A DNA stretch of 64,000 nucleotides from Camellia lanceoleosa (lineage: Eukaryota > Streptophyta > Magnoliopsida > Ericales > Theaceae). The notes under the pieces are model-generated. The model worked only from the letters and a program-made list of their open reading frames with translations, searched no databases and was not told where the DNA came from. The DNA is taken from positions 60,576,649-60,640,648 of the forward strand of contig CM045758.1 in the NCBI GenBank assembly GCA_025200525.1. Reading direction: 5' to 3'. Each line of letters opens with the position of its first letter. Within the stretch, counting starts at the first letter, position 1. Below are positions 24,045 through 34,875 of this stretch, piece after piece. The position numbers and the translations under genes were made by a program.

Positions 24045-24679
24045 GGGGAGGCTCCTTCCCCTTTACAGAGGTTCAACAACTTTAGAGACAATATATATAT
24101 ATATATATATCTCTATATTTCTCACACTCTCTCTCTATATTGTGTTAGTTTGTGCCTTAAAGTGTAATTTCTCTTCATTTTTGCACTACAACACCTAGTA
24201 AAGCACCATCACTTTGTTACTGAGATTCTTGAGAGGTTTGTTTGGACTCAAAAAGCTGGTTTTAGCGCAGACTCATGGTCCTTTTGCTGTTGTGCTTCAA
24301 GGGTGAGCCTATTCCCTTTTAAAGCTTGTTTTTATACATTGGTTTGGCCATCCTTGCATATTGTTTTAGGCCTTACTTTCAACTACAAAAAGCTTTGATT
24401 TTAAGTGTTTAAGATGGTTGTTTGAGGCCTCTTTGGTGTTGAGGGTGTTCTACCCTCTTGTGTGCCTTATTTGCATAGGCTTGGAGTCATCTCTTAAAAC
24501 CTTTGAGTTCATCTTGGTTTAGCCTTTTAGCCACTGAAATTTAGTGGATTTTCAGTGGTAGAAATGTGGTTTGAGGCCTCAAATGAGAGGGGGTGGTCCC
24601 CTCTCCTCTTGTCTTGTTTGTTTGTGTTATTGGCCTATCAAATGAGCATGTATTTCTATCCTCTTGAGGCTTAGTGTGA

Positions 24680-25780
24680 GCATGTTTTTGTGAGTTCTTA
24701 GGTCTAATATAACTCTGTTCATGGCTGGTTTGGTCACCTCATGTATGCTTTTTACACTTGTAGTGTAAATTTGCCATTTAGCCTTGTGTGTTCAATGCCA
24801 TGATCCATTATGCTAGCCTATTTTGGTTCTATCTCAGCATGTTTTTGGTGTTATTTGGCATGATACAACTCTTTTTTTGGTTGGTTAGAGCATCCCTCAT
24901 TTGCTTCTTACACTTGTAGTGTAAACCTTGCTCACTAGCCTAGTATACTTGGTGTTTTGACCCATTATTCTAGCATGTTTTGGCTCCACTCCAGCAAGTT
25001 TTCACTCATGTTTTAACATTCTTTAGCTCTAGTTTGAGGCTTCTTGGTCGTATGATGCTTGTTATGCATGCTTGTAGTGCAATAGCTTTGACTAGCTTTG
25101 AGTTTTGAGGTATCTTGCATGCTTGACTTGAGGTACTTGCATTTGTTGGCATCATTTGGAATGATATTTCAAAGCATATAGTATTGTTACACTTCCATGT
25201 TTTTCACTCTCTTTAAGTGCTCTTGAGAGTTGTACCTTTATGCCTTATTTGTAAGCCATTGCATGAGCCTCATTTTCTTGCCTTTCAAGCCATCATCTCA
25301 GTCCATTTTGGCTACTATTTTGGCCTGCATAAGGTCTATTTGGGGCTAGTTCATTTGAGCATTGTCTTGCATGCCTCTAGTGTAATGCACTTCACTAACT
25401 TTGACGCTTAAGCCTTGCAACATGCATTACCTGGGTTGTTTGTATGATTTTTAAGTCATTTAGCATGACATTTTAGTGCTGGAACATATTCCATTGTACT
25501 CCATGTTTCACTCTTTCAATGCCTTTGGAGAGTTGTGTCTTGTGCCTTAATATTGGACTAACATGTATGCATGTTTGTCTAGTCCTTTGAGTCTCCATTT
25601 CAGCATGTCTTGCCACTATTTTGGGTATGATGTAACTCTATTTTGAGCTGGTTTGGATGTTTGAGCATTGTGATGCATGCTTATAGTGTTATCCTCTTCA
25701 CTAGCCTTGGAGTTCTTGGCCTCTTAACATGTTGTGCATGAGTGTTTGCATGATAGAGTCTTGCATGCCATCTTAACATG
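24680..25780. repeat. Diverged internal repeats of about 157 bp in the inner LTR
   Basis: Two neighbouring units are clear: TGATATAACTCTGTTCATGG... (from about 24707) and TGATACAACTCTTTTTTTGG... (from about 24863). Both contain TTACACTTGTAGTGTAAA and a GCTAGCCT or CTAGCATG landmark. Weaker units with (T/C)T(A/G)TAGTG(C/T)AAT recur near 25069, 25368 and 25672. The same pattern is present in the 3' LTR. Confidence 0.5.
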
Positions 25781-26172
25781 TCAAGATTAGCATGAGAGTT
25801 TTGCATGTCATGTTGTTTGTGTGCATTGCATTGTGTTCAACCCGGTGTTGTGTTTGAACATAAGGTGGATTAGCTCATTTCATACTTGAAGTGATGAAAT
25901 GAGCCAATCTCCCTTGGTCTCCATTGCCTTTGATTTCTCATGATAAGGAGATGGTCTTGGTGTCTTGTTTGTCATGCGTTTATTGAATTTGTACATGTTG
26001 GATCTTTGGTCATCATGCATTGAGATGCGTGATTGATGCTCTTGGATCCAATGATCCCCCATCCATTGATGTTTTGAAGTGATATGGAGTGGCATAATGT
26101 GTACATACCCTTGGGAGACCCTCCCTTTTCTCTATTTTGTGCTCTGCTGCAGCTTGGTGTCACAGCACACTA

Positions 26173-26266
26173 GTGGCTGGCACCCTCTTATTGTTGGCCG
26201 GCAGTGTACACTCTTGGTCAGTAGGGAGGTCGGCAGTACCTCTTCATGGCCGGCAGGCCACTGGTG
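26173..26266 (+). promoter_or_regulatory. Second GGCCGGC motif cluster in inner 5' LTR
   Basis: GTGGCTGGCACC, TGTTGGCCGGCAG, GGTCGGCAGT and ATGGCCGGCAGG occur within about 95 bases. The 3' LTR repeats it at 46116-46232 with one more unit. Comparable second clusters occur in the solo LTR (55147-55162) and the outer LTR (58306-58368). Confidence 0.4.
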
Positions 26267-27755
26267 CACTCCTCAACACTATTTTGGTAAGATCCAGCAT
26301 CTAGTTCTCAAGGACACCCTGCAGACAGAGCCTCAAGAGACCAACCGGAAAGCTTTCAGGGACGGGAATCGAGCATGCATCTTCAACTTTTTCAAGGCAG
26401 AGCTAAGGCAGCCTAGTTCACATACTTTAACGCTTAGCGTGAATGTGTAATTTAATTAATTCATTTGTTAATTAGTTAAAGTTCTGTAATAATTAGCTTT
26501 GTAGTATCTAGTTATTCAATTTGGTTGTGTAATAATTAGTCTAATTAGATTATTAGATTAGTTACGTAGCTTAGCTTAGATTGGCTAGTTAGCTTATTAT
26601 TCGGACCCTCCGTCGAGAGAACAAATGTTGTAATAAGCGTGCGTGTGTGTGATGCATGTCTTCCAATCCCATTTCTTTCTCCCTTTTACTTACCTGCTTT
26701 CGATGGTTAGTTTTAGGGCATATTTCAGTTAGCATACCCTATGCTTACATGCGTGCATCATTCATTTGTCTTGCATGCGTCAGGCTCGGCGCATCATTCA
26801 AACTGATTGTATTCAATTCCAAATTGAATACATGTTATCAAGTTTCATTCACATGACATCTTAGAATAGCCGAGCCTATCTTAGTTGTATTTTTGCATGT
26901 GTTGCATTATGCATCCTGACATAGCTAGGATCATGCATTGATTACTAATTAGCTTTTGTTTTGGTTCGGAGTACTAGGTAAGCTTTTATGATTTAACATC
27001 CTTGCATGTGTGTAAGTGACTGCCATGATAGCATGCTTGCCATGAGACTAACTGCTTAAGTGCTTAAATGGATGAATGCCTACGGGTGAAGGTTTGATTG
27101 CCCGAATTGGAACAATTCATCAAAATGTGAGTTTTAAGCCCACTTGAAGTGGCAAAATCATGTTTTTCTAAGCCCACTTGAGGGTGGCAAATCCGTGTCT
27201 TACCTATTTACGAGTAGCACTTTCAAATCATTTTCAAAAACAAACATGAGTTGTTTTGTTCCAATCCGTGTGATTGAGTCTATACTTGTATGCTACGCGC
27301 ATCACATAGTAATTCTATATTAATAACCGGAAAAGAACACATGTGTTTTCAAAATAACATATCATTTTTAGTAGAGGCCGATCCTTTGATCGAGCGAGCG
27401 GGGGTGCTCATTTCATGATCTTCCCCCCTCGTACCCAAGTTCCCGAGCTGAGGCAACTTTGGTGATGACGGACACGTGGCCTTAGGCACGAGTTAGGATT
27501 TCCTAAATTTCCCAAAAACAAACATTTAGGTGGCGACTCTGAAATCTAGCAAAGCAGTCCATGTTTGGCGCTTTTCGAATCAAAATTTATTTTTCAAAAC
27601 CAATTGTCGGATTTGGACTCTTTGGTGATTTATCAGTCTTACATTGCACTTTGTGAGATTAGATTCAGAACCATGACAGGAGTCCGAACTGTAATAGCTA
27701 GAACTACAATTCGCGTCCTTGCGCGCAGAGCAGAGTTTGGGCGGTCTACAGTTTC

Positions 27756-27773
27756 TGGCGACTCTGCTGGGGA
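27756..27773 (+). other. Primer binding site of inner element
   Basis: TGGCGACTCTGCTGGGGA starts five bases after the LTR end, the position where a tRNA 3' end primes minus-strand DNA. The same sequence lies at the same distance from the outer 5' LTR (52493-52476). From memory it resembles the tRNA-Arg type of Ogre elements; the tRNA match was not checked. Confidence 0.75.
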
Positions 27774-28730
27774 TTTAGAGAACTTGACTCGAACTCATGA
27801 TATGTTATTTTGCCTACACTTTTGTGTTTCTTTGCATTGCATTTGCATTGGTGCGCCTAGGACACCGTGTTTTCTATCTGCTATTCCTAGATGGTTTGCC
27901 GGAGGCTTGCTTGAAAAAGTGTGCCATAAGGTAGACCGATTATGGGCTTTGCCACGATGGGAACACAAACCTCGGTTTTTACTGAGGCATGCTTTTTGAC
28001 CATTCGACTTATTTGCATATCGGAAGCCAGAGTGACCATTCCAAACTAGGACATGTTGCTTACCCGGTTGTAGGTTGTTTGAACCGTTGCGTGTGTAGTG
28101 AAACCCTAGCTCTTGATCAGATAGGACTGGGAAACCCTACCCCTCCATAGGGGTGTTTTGGCTCTCACTTGCTTGCTATGTGCTTTTAGAGTGTGTTTCT
28201 GCAGGGAATGCATGTATCAGTTTGCAAGTCTAGGTATCAGGCCTGCGGGCATTAGTATTTTGGGGGAATCAGTTTTACCTGAGGGTATCAGATCTGAGGC
28301 AGTGATTTGGGAACAGCGATCAGTATTGAGAACAGTGTGTTCAGCTTACAAATGCCAACTGTGTGTTGTCTTTATTTTAAGCCGAAATGCTGTCCATTTT
28401 TCTGGTTGTTTGTTTCCTTATTATGCTTTATTTATCTTTTTGCAGGGTAGTTTAGCATCACTGCTTCCGAATAGGCAGATATTCCCCAAGCACTTTGGAT
28501 CAAAGGTCAAAGGCTTTATAGATCCGAGGATCTAGTTAACGGACAAGCAGTGTTCCTTTCATTACCCCCGGTTACTAGACGGAGGTTAGTTAGGCGTAGT
28601 TCATCAGTACAGAGGTTACCAGATCAGTGGTCCTCATCCACCCCACCAGTGAGTAGTCAGGTTGAGGTTTACATTTCTACCGCAGAGAGATATACCTGTT
28701 ATTCAGTCAAATCAGCACCTTATAGCCAAT
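27774..28730 (+). other. Inner element leader between PBS and gag
   Basis: No conserved protein is visible; the open frames here (such as 28158-28535) resemble nothing known to me. A block CCCTACCCCTCCATAGGGG then TGTTTTGGCTCTC (28134-28166) is conserved in the outer leader, and CCCCT/AGGGG (28140-28144, 28149-28153) can form a hairpin. A packaging or dimerisation role is a guess based on position. Confidence 0.5.
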
Positions 28731-30551
28731 ATGGAGGACATGATGCGTTAGCTCCAAGAGACTATGCAAGCCATGCAGCGGGATGCTACCCACCAGCCAA
28801 AGTTTGCCGCGCGTCAAGCAGAGGTTGTAGCTCAACAGACAGAGCTGATTGCCAGACTTCAGCAACAGCAGCAACCGCAACAAGCCGGAGCATCTGCTTC
28901 TCATCCACCCCCATCCCCACCTAGAGTTCCAGCACTCGGGGATACTGCAAATGTCTAGGAAGATATGGATGTTCCAACAGGGCCAGTCCCGCCACCAGTT
29001 CTACCGCAAATTTCAAAGACACTGGCCTTTTCAACAGATACACCGTTTGAATCTAAGATGGACCCAACCACTCTGAAGGTCAGTAAGCTTGAAAAGCTAT
29101 TCAAGAGGGCTCAAGGCATTAATTCCATACCAGACATAGAGGATGGATACACCAATTCGGCGGTGACTTTGTCGGACCTGTTCAAGATGCCGCATATAGA
29201 CCATTTTAACGGTTCTGGAGATCCCATGGTACATTTGCGGTTGTTCTCGAATATCCTACGGCCAATGGGCCTTTCTAGATTGCAAAAGTTTTCACTCTTC
29301 AACTGGACCCTGTTGGGTATCGTGACCATCTGGTACGTTAAACTGGAAGATTCTGTCAAAAGAAGTTGGGAGGAGATGGCCAAGGCCTTCGTCGCCCAGT
29401 ATTCATACAATACCCAGATCGATGTCACAACCCGTGATCTTGAGACGACCAGGCAAGAGCCAAAAGAGGGCTTCTTTGACTTTGTAACCAGTTGGAGAGC
29501 CAAAGCTTCTATGATGACCACTAGGCCGGTCGAGAAGGATCAGATACGGATGGTTATGCGCAACCTCTAACCCAAACTGATGCAAAAGATGATCGTCTTA
29601 CCCCTCCCTACCTTTGCGGATTTACACAAGATTGGGGTACAGATTGAGGACGCCATGAAGCAGGGTCTGATTGACCACGAGAGAGAGTAGCCCAAGAGAG
29701 CATTCACCCGCAGTTCGAATGCAGGCACGAGTAATGCTGCAGCTGCCAGAACTTCCGACGTGGGCATGGTCACCACAGCCACATCAACAACAGCCACACC
29801 TTTTACCGGTACGTCTAGTGCCACACTTCAAACAGCAAAATACCCACCCCGGGGCCAGAGGACTTTTACCCCGTTGTATTTGCCTTTGTTCAAGGCCCTG
29901 GGGGTTTTAATCAGAAAAAAGCATCTGAAACCCCTCAAGCCTCGCCCACTGCCAAGTAATCTCCCACCAACCCATAACCCAGCCAAATATTGTGCCTTTT
30001 ACCAACAGCATGGTCACGATACCGACCAGTGCTTCAGACTGCGTCATGAGATCCAGGATCTTATTGACAACAAGGTGATTGGGCCTCTAGAGAAGCCGAA
30101 TGTCACCACCAACCCACTCCCACCACATAACCAAGCTCCACCACCCAAACACATCAACCTAATCCAAACCGCGGCCATTCCATATGACCCAAGCATATAC
30201 ATCACACCATCCCCCCTACCCAAGCCTGAGGTGTTCATCCCGGACAGCACGGACTTGTGCATGTTGAGCACCTCCCTAACCCAACCTGAACTGGTGGTGG
30301 TGACCGTTGAACACAAAATTGGGATGACTTTGGAGGCAGATGGGAATGTTGATTCAGAGCCTGAGGGGTCTGCGAGCTTTGCATACAACCCGAGTGGTTA
30401 TATCACATCAACGGATCAGTTTAAGCCGAGCGTAGAGTTGCCAGTTGGGGCAGAGATTAGTGTGGTTCAGGAGGATGGACCTAGTCGAGGATTGGATGAT
30501 TTGGTAGAGTTGGAGGAAGATATGGCGAATCTACAGTTCTTTGACGAATAG
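28731..30551 (+). pseudogene. gag: Inner gag
   Basis: It starts at the ATG giving MEDMMR. Next come a Gln-rich stretch (LQQQQQPQQ), then KVSKLEKLFKRAQG and HIDHFNGSGDPMVHLRLF. The gag core (WYVKLEDSVKRSWEEMAKAF ... TRQEPKEGFFDFVTSWRAKA) follows, then a Pro/Thr-rich linker and the zinc-knuckle-like YCAFYQQHGHDTDQCF (Cys/His, about 29990-30037). The frame is kept throughout, but stops are at 28749 (TAG), 28956 (TAG), 29568 (TAA) and 29688 (TAG). The last codon, TAG at 30549, is shared with the outer element and may be the natural gag end or an ancestral lesion. Gag forms the virus-like particle. Confidence 0.8.
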
Positions 30552-32645
30552 GACCCAGGGGATGCGAACATCAACTGGTTTGACCTGGATGGATCAACAG
30601 AGGCTACAGGGTGGCTCAGTGACAAGCCAGATGTTGTTGAGGAGTATCAGTCAGAACAGGGGCATTCAGAAACGGGAAGATCTACAGTGGCCGGAATGGC
30701 CAAAAATCAGGAAGCATTGCTAGAGAGCACCGGTGCGAAGAATTTTGCTCGGGATCTGGGCAGTTTGAATACGGTAGATTCTGAACAGGAGGCTACATTG
30801 AAGAGATTTAAGCAAGAAAAGATTGAGAATCTTGAAAGGGCTAGAAAAGCCAAGGCCCCTACGGGGACGGAACGTGTTGTGGGCATAGGAACAGTTGCAA
30901 CGGAACCGGACAGCTGTCTGTCGGTTGCCGATGGTATGTGGTAGGAAGACGACGACTTACGTCTTGCCCACACTGACAAAGATTGGGGGCAGAACCAACT
31001 GGATGATACCTGGTATGTTGAGGAGGTTGACCACATGACCAGGAGTGGGCGGTATTTCATGCCCCCACACTTGGATCAACCAGAGGCGTCCGAAAAGAAC
31101 AAAGAAGCGGAGAGGCAGAAAGAAAAACTGCTCGATGAGGAGGCTGTGCTGAAACAGCTTAAGAAAATCCAAGCAAACATCTCCATCTAGGGACTGCTTA
31201 TGGCCTCAAGAGTTCACAGACAGGCCGTCCTTATAGCCATGGATAGGGCCAAGCTTTCAATCGATACAACTACGGAGCAGTTGGTAAGGCTGGTTTTCCT
31301 GGGAGGAGCTTCCCTGACCTTAACCTTCACCGACAAGGAACTGTCGCCTAAGGGCTCAGATCATAACAAACCGTTTTATATCTCTGTCGAGTGTAGAGAG
31401 AAATGGATACCGGTGGTCCTTGTTGACACAAGGTCCGCAATCAATGTATGTCCGTCGAGAACAGTATATGCTATCGGTTTGAAGCCCACGGATTTTGTGC
31501 CTACGGCCCAAGTGATACGGGCGTATGATAATACCAGTCGAGAGGTGATAGGGACTGTACAGATTCGAACTCAGGTTGGTCCAGGGCGATAGGATATTGA
31601 TTTTCATGTCTTGGATGTCCCAGCCACCTTCAATCGACTCCTAGGGTGGCCGTGGCTGCACCAGGTAAAGGTGGTCTCTTTCATCTTGCACCAAATGCTG
31701 AAGTACCCCCACGAGAAGGGGGTGGCTATCGTTTTTCGGAATGCTTCGATACATCCACCGCCAGAGGTTTCTACACCAGTCTTGGAGATTGAGCATGGCG
31801 CGGAGGATGTATTTCTGTCAGGGTTCACCCTAGCTGAGGCCTAGGTTGTACAGAATATGTTAGCTGTTGATAAGGGGCTATACATTAGCGCACAGTCTGT
31901 CTACCTTATGAACAAGCTTCAACACATGCCCGAGATGGGATTAGGGCGAAGTGGCCGGAAGGGCATTGCAGCATCAGCCGAAGTGCCGCATAACCCATAT
32001 ACCTTTGGATTAGGTTATCTGCCTACCAAAGAGGATTGGGCAAGGAAAGGAAAAGAGATGGCCAGAAGAGCCAGGGCAAAGCAAGCCGGGAAACATTATG
32101 AGTTGGTGCACCGGCCTATCCAGGGGACCCTGAATGGACACTTTGTCCGGGAGGGGGAGGACTTTCTATTCTGCGGCTTTCCGGAGCCATGGCTAAATGC
32201 AAAGAGGCGGCGCTTGCTGGGGTTTGAGATTTTCTTTGACTTGTAATTATTTGGGGATGAAGTTGCCGAAGAGCAGATAGACATACCAGCTGAGAGCAAG
32301 GCGGAGGATTCCGAGAGCACAGAAATTGGGATAGGGGTAGCACTGACTTGTCTCCACTTAGGTCCTCAGATTGTACCAGAGTGCTTGGGGGATAACTTCT
32401 CAGTTTCTATGATCAGGGATGAATCGGCTGTTGGCCCATCTTCAGGCATTCTCGATGCATCCATCGCACCCTCCCTCGTTTGGCAATACAAGGAGGGCTT
32501 TTTATCAAACAGCACCGGGTCAGGTAGTGAGCCGAAATCTGATTCCACTGAGTCTGTAGAGTCGGAATCAGGTTCTAGCTCATATGAGTCTGAGTCTGGT
32601 ATTCTTGGGGGTGATAACCCGGATGCCACTGTCCTGTCTAGGTAG
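30552..32645 (+). pseudogene. pro: Inner protease region
   Basis: It continues in the gag frame. Landmarks are DDTWYVEEVDHMTRSGRYF, GLLMASRVHRQAVL, then the aspartic protease segment KWIPVVLVDTRSAINVCPS, where the active-site Gly of DTG has become Arg (codon 31431-31433). RAYDNTSREVIGTV, HVLDVPATFNRLLG and a Ser/Glu-rich end (about 32530-32645) follow. Stops are TAG at 30942, 31188, 31590, 31842 and 32643, and TAA at 32244. The broken DTG motif means that even without the stops the protease would probably be dead. The outer copy keeps DTG. Confidence 0.8.
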
Positions 32646-32725
32646 TCTTTTTTTTTTTTTCCTTTAAGTCTGTTGTAATAGAGGAATCAGGCGGACTGGA
32701 TGTTATTAATGAGAATGGTACGGCT
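32646..32725 (+). other. Pro-RT junction of inner element (possible short intron remnant)
   Basis: A run of T then CCTTTAAG and TTGTAATAG follows the end of the protease frame, and the RT linker resumes in another frame at 32726. In Ogre elements a spliced intron is known between pro and RT. Here a GGTAGT donor-like site (32641-32646), a pyrimidine tract and a TAATAG/AGG acceptor-like site are present, but the span is very short. The outer element instead reads through this point (GDSNPSTKVLSRSS), so a local T-tract insertion or frameshift is an alternative. Confidence 0.35.
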
Positions 32726-33954
32726 GTGGCTTCCGAGTACTTTTCTGTGCTTTTAATTTATTGCATTAATCAAGACTTTCAAAATTTTGATGAAAACGAC
32801 GAGGAAGAAATTCCTTCAGTTTTACAACGTGTGATTGATCAAGAGCAGGAAAGGTTTGTAAAACCGTTGATTGATGAAATCACCACAATTAATGTTGGTA
32901 TTGAGAAGGATCTGCGGCCGGTCCAGATCGGATCCACGTTGTCTTTTGAGGAGCGTGAGCGCTTAGTCGCTTTATTAAAAGATTTCAAAGATGTTTTCGC
33001 GTGGTCCTACGAAGACATGTTTGGAATCGATCTTAAGATTGTACAGCACTGGATCCCTCTTGACCCAGAGGCCGACCTGTTAAGCAGAAGCTCCGAAGAA
33101 TCCGCCTGGACTGGGCCTTGAAGATCAAAAAAGAGGTCACCAAGCAGAGTGACGCAAGGTTCCTGTTGGTATCTGAATACCCTACTTGGTTGGCCAATAT
33201 AGTTCCGGTGCTGAAGAAGGATGGCAAAATTTGGGTATGTGTGGACTTCAGGGATTTGAACAAAGCCAGTCCGAATGACGATTTTCCTCTGCCGCATATC
33301 GACGAATTAGTGGACTTCACTGCTGGGCATGCGCTGCTCTCGTTCATGGATGGGTTTTGAGGCTACAATCAGATTTTGATGGCACCCGAAGATAGGAAGA
33401 AAACTGTTTTCACCACCCTGTGGGGAACCTATTGTTATAGGGTGATGCCGTTCGGCTTGAAGAACGCTGGGGCTACATATCAATGGGATGCGACCACAAT
33501 TTTGCACGATATGATCCATAAAGAGGTTGAGGTGTATGTGGATGACATGATTGTCAAGTCCAAGAAAAGAGAGGGCCACTACACCGCCTTGCAGAAATTC
33601 TTCCAACAGATCAGAGATCATCGGTTGCGGTTGAATCCTCATAAATGTACATTTGGTGTTACAGTAGGGAAAATACTGGGGTTCTTGATCACACAAAGGG
33701 GTATCGAAGTTGATCTTTCTAAAATCAAGGCCATCTTAGAAATGCCACCACCGAGGACTGAAAAGGATGTGCGAGGCTTTCTGGGGAAAGTGCAATTCAT
33801 AAGATGTTTTATTGCAAAATTAACCTTGACTTGTGAACCACTGTTTGGTCTCCTGAAGAAAGGAAAGAAGTTCCAATGGGATGACCGATGCCAAGTCGCT
33901 TTTGAGCAAATCAAGCAATATTTTACAGAACCCACCTGTGTTGTCACTGCTTGA
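32726..33954 (+). pseudogene. pol: Inner reverse transcriptase with N-terminal linker
   Basis: Landmarks in order are DFQNFDENDEEEIPSVLQRV, SFEERERLVALLKDFKDVFAW, a one-base loss near 33070 that shifts the frame, CVDFRDLNKASPNDDFPLPH, MDGF*GYNQI (TGA at 33358-33360), MPFGLKNAGATYQ, the active-site motif YVDDMIVK (intact, about 33535-33558), LNPHKCTF and RGFLGKVQF. The frame shifts again near 33930. The enzyme copies element RNA into DNA; this copy is broken but its catalytic motif is preserved. Confidence 0.85.
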
Positions 33955-34389
33955 GCCGGGGAAATAGTTGATTCTGTACCTAGCAGTGACTGAAACTACA
34001 ATGGGCTGCATGCTTGCACAGGAGTCTGAGGACAAAGTAGAGAAGGCTATTTACTACCTGAGCAAGAAAATGTTGGATTACGAGACCCGCTACACTCCGC
34101 TGGAGAAGGCTTGTCTAGCCTTGGTATGGGCTACCAGGAAGCTGAGGCACTACCTGTTAGCTCACTCTGTAATACTGGTTTCGAGATTAGATCCCATCAA
34201 ATATCTCTTCGAGAAACCGGCACTTATGAGTAGGCTAGCCCGTTGGTTGCTTTTGTTTTCCGAATTCGATCTGAAATACATGACGTGCAAGTCAATGAAA
34301 GAGAGAGCGGTAGCGGAGTTCCTAGCCGATTACCCAGTTGAAGGGAATGAAGCAGTTGAGTATCTGTTCCCATACGAGGCCATTCTGCA
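33955..34389 (+). pseudogene. pol: Inner RNase H (RT-linked)
   Basis: After the shift, frame 2 carries SLLEPGK*LILYLAVTETT (TAG at about 33967), then AIYYLSKKMLDYETRYTPLE and ACLALVWATRKLRHYL. FDLKYMTCKSMKERAVAEFL follows. This is the standard gypsy RNase H that removes the RNA strand. It is open from 33968 onward. Confidence 0.8.
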
Positions 34390-34875
34390 TGTCGAAGAAG
34401 AGACTTGGATGATGTACTTTGACGAAGCGTCAAACCAATATGCGTATGGGATAGCAATGTTGCTGATAGCACCCAACAATTCCCGCATACCCTTAGCATT
34501 CAAACTCCGGTTCAAAGTGTCGAACAATGAGGCAGAGTATGAGGCATGTATTGCTAGACTAGAAGTCGCCCTGGAACTAGGGGCAAAATGGTTGGATGTC
34601 ATCGGGGACTCGAACCTTGTTGTTTCTCAAGCTAAAGGAGATTGGAAAGTTAAAGAAGAAAAGATGAGAATCTACCACCAGACCTTGGACATTTTGATTC
34701 CTCGGTTTGAGAAACTGAATTTCGCTCATCTGTTAAGAGAGAACAACAGGTTCGCTGATTCATTAGCAACTATATCTTCTATGATAAACATCCTTTTCGG
34801 AGTCCAGATGCGTCCAATCATCATTGAACAGAAATTCGTGCCGGCCTACGAGCTGATTGCTGCCATAGATGAGGT
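34390..34875 (+). pseudogene. pol: Inner archaeal-type RNase H (second RNase H)
   Basis: It lies in the same open frame as the preceding RNase H. All four acidic catalytic positions can be placed: YFDEAS, NNEAEYEA, GDSNLVVS and RFADSLA. A second RNase H of this kind marks the Tat lineage. It is the best preserved catalytic domain of the inner element. The frame is broken just after it, near 34877, by a one-base loss in an A-run (GTACAAATGAG). Confidence 0.8.

Larger units (their letters stand above)
23622..27750 (+). repeat. Inner element 5' LTR (4129 bp)
   Basis: It starts TGTAGACACC, ends GCGGTCTACA, and aligns over its whole length with 43570-47706. It contains a GGCCGGC cluster (23816-23926), a TATA box (24038-24044), an AT microsatellite (about 24094-24110), a diverged internal repeat (about 24680-25780), a second GGCCGGC cluster (26173-26266), a TTAATTAG-rich block ending ATTATTCGGACCCTCC (26440-26612), and a U5 part (from about 27380) similar to the LTRs of the other two subfamilies. 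Against the 3' LTR the differences I see are mostly transitions plus small indels. Confidence 0.9.

Noticed and set aside
28158..28535. 125-codon frame in the inner leader, considered as an Ogre-like ORF1
   Set aside because: It has no PMD or other domain and is not preserved in the outer leader. The PMD genes are antisense and downstream instead.
33639..33947. Minus-strand open frames opposite pol (also 29111-29521, 33307-33696, 30707-31060)
   Set aside because: These are shadows of the sense coding region and match no protein; homology follows the plus-strand frame.
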